Shown here: piece after piece, positions 26,423-32,156 of the stretch
How positions within the stretch are numbered: the stretch's first letter is position 1
Layout: every line of letters starts with the position of its first letter
Origin: Betaproteobacteria bacterium
GTDB taxonomy: Bacteria; Pseudomonadota; Gammaproteobacteria; Burkholderiales; Casimicrobiaceae
NCBI GenBank assembly: GCA_027492485.1
Contig: JAPUER010000016.1
Span: 77,388-141,387 of the forward strand
Length of the DNA: 64,000 bases
Reading direction: 5' to 3'
Program-made: the position numbers and the translations under genes
The notes under the pieces: model-generated
What the model was told of the DNA's origin: nothing
Database searches by the model: none
Seen by the model: the letters and a program-made list of their open reading frames with translations, nothing else

Positions 26423-27808
26423 CTAAAACGGCAGCGCGATTTTGGGGTTGACCCGCGCGAACTGGGCGCGAAAGTCATCCTGGATGCGTGCGAGCGCCAC
26501 CGGCGTGTCCGCCTCGAAGCGGAGCACGATCACCGGCGTGGTGTTGGACGCCCGTGCCAGCCCGAAGCCGTCGGCGTACTCGACGCGCAAGCCGTCGATG
26601 GTTGCGATACGGGTGGCGGTGACGAACTGCGCCGTCGCCTTGAGTTGTTCCATCAGTGTGAAGTGCTCGCCCTCGGCGCATTTCAGATTCAGCTCCGGCG
26701 TCGACGGCGCGTTGGGCAGGTCTTCCAGCACCTTGCTGGGGTTGGCTGATTTCGAGACGATTTCGAGCAGTCGCGCGCCGCAGTAGATCGCATCGTCGAA
26801 GCCATACCAGCGCTCCTTGAAGAAGATGTGGCCGCTCATCTCGCCGGCGAGCGGAGCGCCGGTTTCCTTGAGTTTGGCCTTGACCAGCGAGTGCCCGGTC
26901 TTCCACATCAGCGGCTCGCCGCCGTGGTCCTTGATGTATTGGTCGAGCAGGCGCGTGCATTTCACGTCGTAAATGATGGTGGCGCCGGGGTTGCGCGACA
27001 GCACGTCGGCGGCGAACAGCATCATCTGCCGGTCCGGGAAAATGATGTCGCCGTTCTTGGTGACGATGCCCAGACGATCGCCGTCGCCGTCGAAGGCGAG
27101 GCCCAGTTCGACGTCGGTCTCGCGCACCACTTTGATGAGGTCTTCGAGGTTTTCCGGCTTCGATGGATCGGGATGATGGTTTGGAAAATTGCCGTCGATG
27201 TCGCAGAACATCTCGACGACCTCGCAGCCCATCGCGCGAAAGACTTTCGGCGCCAGCTCGCCGGCGGCACCGTTGCCGCAATCCACCGCGATCTTCATTG
27301 GACGCGCCAGTTTGGCGTCGGCCGCGATGCGCTCGACATAGGCCTGTTTGATGTCGGCAGCAGATTGTTTGCCGGCGCCGGATTGCACGTCGCCCGACTC
27401 GGCGCGCGCCTTGATCGACTGAATGGTGTCGCCCCAGATCGCCTCGCCGGCGACGACCATCTTGATGCCGTTGTAGTCGGGTGGATTGTGGCTGCCGGTC
27501 ACGCTGACGCAGGAACCGGTGCCGAGGTGATGGCCCGCGAAGTACGACACCGGCGTCGGCACCAGACCAAGGTCGATGGCGTCGCAGCCGGTAGAGGTGA
27601 TGCCGTCGCGCAGCGCCTGCGACAGCGCCGGACCGGACAGGCGACCGTCTCGCCCCACTGCGATTGCCCTGGCACCGCGCTCAAGCGACAAGGTGCCGAG
27701 CGATTGGCCGACCGCATACGCGATCTCCGGCGTCAGGGTTTTGCCGACGATACCGCGGATGTCGTAGGCCTTGAAGATTTCGGGGGGGAGCGTGGGGCGT
27801 GTGGTCAT
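26423..27808 (-). CDS. Phosphomannomutase/phosphoglucomutase
   Basis: The 461-residue alpha-D-phosphohexomutase interconverts hexose 1- and 6-phosphates for nucleotide sugars. Phosphoserine Ser106 is in TGSHNPPDYNG, the metal site is AFDGDGDRLG, the sugar-binding loop is AGEMSGHIFF, and a phosphate-binding loop is near the C-terminus (FGLARASNTTPVIVLRFE). The length and motifs match AlgC/ManB-type dual enzymes. The start at 27808 (MTTRPTLPPEIFKAYDIRGI) is chosen on family grounds; the open frame continues upstream through a REP-like repeat. Confidence 0.93.
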   Translation of the reverse strand: MTTRPTLPPEIFKAYDIRGIVGKTLTPEIAYAVGQSLGTLSLERGARAIAVGRDGRLSGPALSQALRDGITSTGCDAIDLGLVPTPVSYFAGHHLGTGSCVSVTGSHNPPDYNGIKMVVAGEAIWGDTIQSIKARAESGDVQSGAGKQSAADIKQAYVERIAADAKLARPMKIAVDCGNGAAGELAPKVFRAMGCEVVEMFCDIDGNFPNHHPDPSKPENLEDLIKVVRETDVELGLAFDGDGDRLGIVTKNGDIIFPDRQMMLFAADVLSRNPGATIIYDVKCTRLLDQYIKDHGGEPLMWKTGHSLVKAKLKETGAPLAGEMSGHIFFKERWYGFDDAIYCGARLLEIVSKSANPSKVLEDLPNAPSTPELNLKCAEGEHFTLMEQLKATAQFVTATRIATIDGLRVEYADGFGLARASNTTPVIVLRFEADTPVALARIQDDFRAQFARVNPKIALPF

Positions 27809-27816
27809 AACGAGAT

Positions 27817-27882
27817 TGTAGGAGCGGCTTGCCGCGACCTTCCCGATTCGCATTGGCAGGTCGCGGCGAGCCGCTCCTACAG
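27817..27882. repeat. TAGGAGCGGCTT REP-like palindrome, copy R1
   Basis: TGTAGGAGCGGCTTGCCGCGACC faces its inverse GGTCGCGGCGAGCCGCTCCTACA across 18 bp. It lies between two minus-strand genes and contains the TAG stop codon (27877-27879) of the YheT-like gene. This palindrome family is widely known in Pseudomonas and related genomes; four copies occur here. Confidence 0.8.
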
Positions 27883-28905
27883 GTTGCCTGCGAAGAATCC
27901 GCACAACCGCTGCGGCAGCCAGCGCAGGTGCCCCGGAAACGGCCCGCTGACGAAGCCGACGTGGCCGCCGTCGGTGGGCTGCTCCAATGTCACGTTGTCG
28001 GGCACTTCCCAAACGTTGGGGAATAGCGAGGCGGGGACGAAGGGATCGTTCATCGCGTTGAGCAGCAGGAACGGCAACCGAATCTTCGGGATGAAGCCAC
28101 GCGATGAGGCGCGGTAGTAGTAGTCCCAGGCGCTGCTGTAGCCGTGGGTCGGCGCCGTGTAGTGCTCGTCGAACTGCGGAAAGCTCCTGGGTTTTGCCAG
28201 AAAACCCTTTTCGCGCAGATGCGGATGCTGCTCCATGCGCTTGGCGTAACTTTCACCCATCGCGCGCATGAAGTAGGTGTTGAACACCCAGTTGTGGGCG
28301 TGCAAGATGGCCTCGGCGGAAATGCCGAGGTCGAGCGGGTTGGACACCGATGCCGCAGCGGCGATGATCTCTTTGGCGGCATCGCCCTGTTCGCCGCACC
28401 ATTTGGTCAGCGCGTTGCCGCCGAGAGAAACGCCGACGGCGAAGATTGTGCGTTCCGGAAAGCGCTTGCGCATCTCGCGCAGCACGATGTCGCAATGCTC
28501 GCTGTCGCCGGAGTGGTAGGAGCGCGGCAGGCGATTGGGTTCACCCGAGCAGCCGCGGAAGTGCGCGACCATGCCGGTCCAGCCGCGTGCATTGGCTTCC
28601 GCCATCGTGTTGCGGCAGTATTGCGAATCGCTGGAGCCTTCCAGCCCGTGAAAGAACACCAAAAGCGGTGCAACGCCGTCGGACCCTCCGATCATCCTGA
28701 GCTCGCGAAGGACGCTGCGCTCAGGGCGAACGGTTTGAATGGGTGCGTCCGCCCAGTCGAGATCGACGAAATCGCCATCTTCCAGTTCCAGTCGCTCACG
28801 GCGCCAGTTGATGGTCGCACGCGGCAGGTATTGCGCGTAGATGCTTTGCAGATGGCCGGAGGGCAACCACGACGGGCGGCGATAGGTTGATTCGATGCGG
28901 GGCAT
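27877..28905 (-). CDS. YheT-like alpha/beta hydrolase with in-frame repeat insertion
   Basis: The 342-residue protein is a cytoplasmic alpha/beta hydrolase of the YheT family: the N-terminal HLQSIYAQYLPR, oxyanion region LLVFFHGLEGSS, VAHFRGCSGEPN, nucleophile elbow AVGVSLGGNAL and DGGHVGFV for the catalytic His. Residues of about 57-77 (TVRPERSVLRELRMIGGSD) have no place in the family and are encoded by a copy of the S-type palindrome found between genes in this window. It sits in the loop just before the first core strand, so the fold may tolerate it. The stop codon comes from repeat R1. Substrate unknown. Confidence 0.85.
   Translation of the reverse strand: MPRIESTYRRPSWLPSGHLQSIYAQYLPRATINWRRERLELEDGDFVDLDWADAPIQTVRPERSVLRELRMIGGSDGVAPLLVFFHGLEGSSDSQYCRNTMAEANARGWTGMVAHFRGCSGEPNRLPRSYHSGDSEHCDIVLREMRKRFPERTIFAVGVSLGGNALTKWCGEQGDAAKEIIAAAASVSNPLDLGISAEAILHAHNWVFNTYFMRAMGESYAKRMEQHPHLREKGFLAKPRSFPQFDEHYTAPTHGYSSAWDYYYRASSRGFIPKIRLPFLLLNAMNDPFVPASLFPNVWEVPDNVTLEQPTDGGHVGFVSGPFPGHLRWLPQRLCGFFAGNL
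28687..28735. repeat. S-type palindrome inserted in coding sequence, copy S2
   Basis: The inverse of this stretch reads CCGTTCGCCCTGAGCGCAGC...GCTCAGGATGATCGGAGGG, almost the same as S1 at 22530 (about five differences in 53). It lies inside the YheT-like gene, adds codons in frame and contains no stop in the reading frame. Confidence 0.8.
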
Positions 28906-28954
28906 GCAGCGAGTTTATGGGAACGTCCGATCTACGGAAACGCTGAACGAGCCC

Positions 28955-29058
28955 CCGTTTACCCTGAACGAAGTGTCCTTCGCAAGCTCAGGATGATCGG
29001 CGGGTCTGACAATTGGATGTGGGTTTCAGACCCTTCGCCGACGGCTCAGGGTGAACGG
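28955..29058. repeat. S-type palindromic repeat, copy S3
   Basis: CCGTTTACCCTGAACGAAGT...TCAGGATGATCGG is joined to the inverse arm ending CCGACGGCTCAGGGTGAACG. It fills most of the gap between the start of the YheT-like gene (minus) and the LysE gene (plus), so it lies in a divergent promoter region. Confidence 0.7.
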
Positions 29059-29126
29059 AAGATCACATAATCCGCGTTCCCTGCTCTGGTCAGCGGCCGC
29101 TCAGCGCGCCCATGTATCCTCCGCGC

Positions 29127-29816
29127 ATGGATGCCAGTCTTTTCGCCCTTCTTCCGCCCTGGTCGACGCTCAGCGTATTCATCGGTGCGAGTTTCCTGCT
29201 CGCGGTCATTCCTGGGCCGGTGGTGCTCTACGTGGTGGCGCGCAGCCTGTCGCAGGGGCGACGGGCGGGCTTGATGTCGGTGGCGGGGGCGTCGACCGGC
29301 TCGCTGGTCAACGGCTTTGCGGCGTCGGTTGGTCTGGCGGCGCTGTTCTCGACCTCGGCGCTGGCCTATTCGGTTTTCAAATACGCTGGTGCGGCGTACT
29401 TGATCTATCTCGGCGTCAAGACGTTGCGCGCCACCGTCGACGAGAGCGCCGGTGCCGCCGTCGACCGGGCGTTGCAGGGCGGCACCGCACAACAGGCGCC
29501 GACCTGGCCGCTGTTTCGCGATGGCTTCATCGTGGCGCTGTTCAATCCGAAGACCATCATCTTCTTCTCGGCCTTTCTGCCGCAGTTCATGAGCGAGCAC
29601 GCGGCGGGCGGGCTTGCCGCCGCGCAGGCGATGTTCTTGAGCGCCCTGTTCGTGCTGGTGGCCACGTTGAGCGACAGCGTGTATGCGCTGGCGGCGGGCA
29701 GCGTCGCGCCGTGGCTGGCCAGGCATCGCGGCGCCGGCAAGGCGGGGCGCGCGGTGGCGGGCTGCTCGTTCATCGGGCTGGGGCTGTTCGCCGCGTTGTC
29801 GGGGCGCAAAGCATGA
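29127..29816 (+). CDS. LysE/RhtB-family amino acid exporter
   Basis: The 229-residue inner membrane protein has about six hydrophobic segments and the family's opening FIGASFLLAVIPGPVVLYVV (segment 1 with PGP), GRRAGLMSVAGASTGSLVN and YAGAAYLIYLGVKTLR. NPKTIIFFSAFLPQF is the conserved pre-segment motif. It probably exports an amino acid or related compound. An ATG at 29112 would add five residues; neither has a good ribosome-binding site. The next gene starts in its stop codon (ATGA). Confidence 0.88.
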   Translation: MDASLFALLPPWSTLSVFIGASFLLAVIPGPVVLYVVARSLSQGRRAGLMSVAGASTGSLVNGFAASVGLAALFSTSALAYSVFKYAGAAYLIYLGVKTLRATVDESAGAAVDRALQGGTAQQAPTWPLFRDGFIVALFNPKTIIFFSAFLPQFMSEHAAGGLAAAQAMFLSALFVLVATLSDSVYALAAGSVAPWLARHRGAGKAGRAVAGCSFIGLGLFAALSGRKA

Positions 29817-30409
29817 GCGCGCTGCGCCGCTGTTTGTGCCGCCGGCCGCTCGTGAGCGCGCTGGCGGCGGCGCTTGCGTTGAGCATGGCGATCGACGCTG
29901 CGGCACAGTTCGGTGGCAGCCGCCGCGGCACGTCGGGCATGGACCGCGGCAACCGCGACACGGCGCAGCAACGCGACGCCAGACCGGTGCAGAACGGCGA
30001 CGAGCTGAGCTACGAAACCGTGGAATACCGGTTGACGCTGTTCGCCGAGGCGCTGCGGACGACGCCCGAGCAGATGCCGCAGTGGCAGGATTTCCAGAAG
30101 AAAGTGCGGCTGTACGCTGCCGACGTGGCGCGTCAGCGTGCCGCCCGCACGGCGCCGGTGTCGCTGGCGGCGGCGCAACCCGGTGCGCAGCGGCATCTGG
30201 CCCAGGCCGTCGACGATGCGCGCAACCGGCTGGCGGCGCTCGAGGACGTCGAAGCCGCCGCCAGGGCGTTGCTGCAGGTGTTGGGCGACGATCAGCGCGC
30301 TCTCGCCGATACCCGGATTCCAACCATCGTGGCGCCGCGTCCGCTGGCGCAACCGGCGACCGAACCCACGCTGCCGCGCGGGGGTGGGGCGACGCCGCCT
30401 GCGCGTTAG
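29813..30409 (+). CDS. Periplasmic hypothetical protein, Spy/LTXXQ-like helical region
   Basis: The 198-residue protein has a signal peptide (ALALSMAIDAAAQ), a basic Gly/Arg-rich linker, and a helical stretch RLTLFAEALRTTPEQMPQWQ, here followed by two more charged helices. This pattern recalls Spy/CpxP-type periplasmic proteins, though the LTxxQ motif is not exact. The tail is Pro/Ala-rich. It overlaps the LysE gene by 4 nt. The role is unknown. Confidence 0.6.
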   Translation: MSALRRCLCRRPLVSALAAALALSMAIDAAAQFGGSRRGTSGMDRGNRDTAQQRDARPVQNGDELSYETVEYRLTLFAEALRTTPEQMPQWQDFQKKVRLYAADVARQRAARTAPVSLAAAQPGAQRHLAQAVDDARNRLAALEDVEAAARALLQVLGDDQRALADTRIPTIVAPRPLAQPATEPTLPRGGGATPPAR

Positions 30410-30429
30410 CGGAATCACCGAACAAGTCC

Positions 30430-30509
30430 CCGTTCACCCTGAACGAAGTGAAGGGTTTGACGATTGTCCGCGGTTTCAGACCGTTCGCCTGCGGCTCAGG
30501 GCGAACGGT
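30430..30509. repeat. S-type palindromic repeat, copy S4
   Basis: CCGTTCACCCTGAACGAAGT and the inverse arm CTGCGGCTCAGGGCGAACGG enclose about 40 bp between two converging genes. The repeat can form a hairpin that may serve as a terminator for either gene, though no T-run follows. Confidence 0.7.
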
Positions 30510-30544
30510 TTCTACTTGACCAGCACTTCGCCAACGGGTCGTGA

Positions 30545-31621
30545 CTATTCCGGCTGCGCCAAGCGCCGCTTCTGTACGTCGGCCGCGAGCTGGCGCAGCA
30601 CGCCTTCGGTCTGCGCCCAGTCGATGCAGGCGTCGGTGATCGAGACGCCGTAGGCGAGATCCTTGCCGGGGGTGAGATCCTGGCGGCCGGGGTTGATGTG
30701 CGACTCGATCATGACGCCGAAGATGCGTTCGTCGCCGGCCGCCATCTGGCGCCCGACATCGGCCGAGACCTCGATCTGACGGTCATGCTGCTTGCTCGAA
30801 TTGGCATGCGAGAAGTCGATCATGATGCGCTGCGGCAGCCCGGCTTTGCCGAGCTCGGTGCCCGAGGCTTCGACGCTCGCGGCGTCGTAGTTCGGGGCCT
30901 TGCCGCCGCGCAGGATCACGTGGCAGTCCTCGTTGCCGTTGGTCGACACGATGGCGCTGTGGCCGCCCTTGGTGACCGACAGGAAGAAGTGCGGCGCGGC
31001 GGCGGCCTTGATGGCATCCACCGCGATCTTGATGTTGCCGTCGGTGCCGTTCTTGAAACCCATCGGGCAGCTCATGCCGCTGGCCAGTTGGCGGTGCACC
31101 TGGCTTTCGGTGGTGCGGGCGCCGATGGCGCCCCAGGCGATCAGGTCGGCGTAGTACTGCGGCGTCAGGGTGTCGAGGAATTCGGTGGCCGCCGGCACGC
31201 CCAGCTCGTTGATGTCGAGCAGGATTTCGCGCGACAGGCGCAGGCCCTCGTTGATCTTGAAGCTGCCGTCGAGATGCGGGTCGTTGATCAGGCCCTTCCA
31301 GCCGACCGTCGTGCGCGGCTTTTCGAAATAGACGCGCATCACGACGATCAGGTCGTGCGCCAGCTCGTCGCGCAACACTTTCAGGCGTTTGGCGTATTCC
31401 AGCGCGGCCTTCTTGTCGTGGATCGAGCAGGGGCCGACGATCACCACCAGGCGGTCGTCGGCGCCGTGCAGCACCTTGTGGATTTCGCGCCGGGTGTCGA
31501 ACACCAGTTGCTCGACCGTCTCGTTGACCTTGAACTCCCGCAGCAGGTGCGAGGGTGGGGCGAGCTCGAAGATGTCCTTGATGCGGACGTCGTCGATTTG
31601 GCGATTGAGCGAAGCGGGCAT
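30545..31621 (-). CDS. 3-deoxy-7-phosphoheptulonate synthase, class I
   Basis: The 358-residue enzyme joins phosphoenolpyruvate and erythrose 4-phosphate in the first step of aromatic amino acid synthesis. LVVIVGPCSIHDKKAALEYA, EKPRTTVGWKGLI, DPHLDGSFKINEGL, GARTTESQVHRQLASG and SVTKGGHSAIVSTNGNEDC are the class I (AroF/G/H) motifs for metal and substrate binding. Which feedback inhibitor it responds to cannot be told from the sequence. The upstream DNA has twin ATTTGCAAA-type sites 22 bp apart. Confidence 0.95.
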   Translation of the reverse strand: MPASLNRQIDDVRIKDIFELAPPSHLLREFKVNETVEQLVFDTRREIHKVLHGADDRLVVIVGPCSIHDKKAALEYAKRLKVLRDELAHDLIVVMRVYFEKPRTTVGWKGLINDPHLDGSFKINEGLRLSREILLDINELGVPAATEFLDTLTPQYYADLIAWGAIGARTTESQVHRQLASGMSCPMGFKNGTDGNIKIAVDAIKAAAAPHFFLSVTKGGHSAIVSTNGNEDCHVILRGGKAPNYDAASVEASGTELGKAGLPQRIMIDFSHANSSKQHDRQIEVSADVGRQMAAGDERIFGVMIESHINPGRQDLTPGKDLAYGVSITDACIDWAQTEGVLRQLAADVQKRRLAQPE

Positions 31622-31686
31622 GATCGTTCCTTGTTGCGATGCAGCGATTTTAACGCAAGCAACAAAATTGCGTGGAATGCCTGAAT

Positions 31687-31719
31687 ATTTGCAAATTGAG
31701 ATTATAAATTTTGCAAATT
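31687..31719 (-). promoter_or_regulatory. Promoter region of the DAHP synthase gene with twin TTTGCAAA sites
   Basis: ATTTGCAAAT (31687-31696) and TTTTGCAAATT (31709-31719) are palindromes whose centres are 22 bp apart, about two helical turns. TATAAT lies between them on the minus strand (complement of 31701-31706), 80 bp from the start codon. A dimeric regulator that binds both sites would cover the -10 box. The protein is unknown; this is not a TyrR box. Confidence 0.45.
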
Positions 31720-31773
31720 AGTGCTTATGCGCATTTTTGCTTCTATCCGATCCGATTTGTATTCGTTGGCTTT

Positions 31774-31888
31774 GACGCAATAGGTCCATTCGATATGGGC
31801 TAAGAACGGTATTTTGCGTAAAGTCGACTTCAGCGACAAATCGGCTGCGAGCCCATAAGCAATGGGCAATGTATGAAAAAGCTATTGC
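31774..31888 (+). repeat. Dispersed SalI-core intergenic element, copy B
   Basis: The left arm is GTCCATTCGATATGGGC, the core AAGTCGACTT at 31821-31830, then GACAAATCGGCTGCGAGCCC and the right hairpin AGCCCATAAGCAATGGGC. It lies between the putative structured RNA/terminator and the promoter of the DAHP synthase gene. Confidence 0.7.
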
Positions 31889-31898
31889 CCCAACCGGC

Positions 31899-31927
31899 AA
31901 AAAAAGAGCCCATCCGTGGATGAGCTC
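31899..31927 (-). terminator. Strong intrinsic terminator
   Basis: On the minus strand GAGCTCATCC-AC-GGATGGGCTC forms a stem of ten pairs (one G-U) followed by seven Ts (complement of 31899-31905). It stands 230 bp past the kinase gene stop and closes either the kinase transcript or a separate small RNA. Confidence 0.85.
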
Positions 31928-32034
31928 CAGATTTCGCACGCGGACAGGGAGGAGCTGCCCGACGCACACGACCCCGCGTGAAACGCGGCGACGCTGACCG
32001 ATGCGCTGCAAGCATCGGCGCGGTAACAGCTCCG
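31928..32034 (-). ncRNA. Possible structured RNA (three-way junction) ahead of the terminator
   Basis: On the minus strand GGAGCTG (32033-32027) pairs with CAGCTCC (31957-31951). Inside are CCGATGC...GCATCGG (32018-31998, 7 bp) and CCGCGT-TTC-ACGCGG (31988-31974, 6 bp). The strong terminator follows. No protein of plausible length is coded. It could be a small RNA or a structured 3' UTR of the kinase gene. It matches no known RNA that I recognise, and I see no convincing promoter. Confidence 0.4.
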
Positions 32035-32156
32035 GGGAGAGTGTCACCTGAGCCAGCGGCAGTCGAGGCTGCGCAACAGGCTTATTGGTATAGACGCTGC
32101 CACAACGCAAATCACGACAACGGTGGCCGATTTCTTTGCCGCTGCCTGCCGCCTGA

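Noticed and set aside
31899..31927. Attenuator of the DAHP synthase gene
   Set aside because: It is about 280 bp upstream of the start codon and is separated from it by a repeat and a promoter-like region; no leader peptide with aromatic codons was found.
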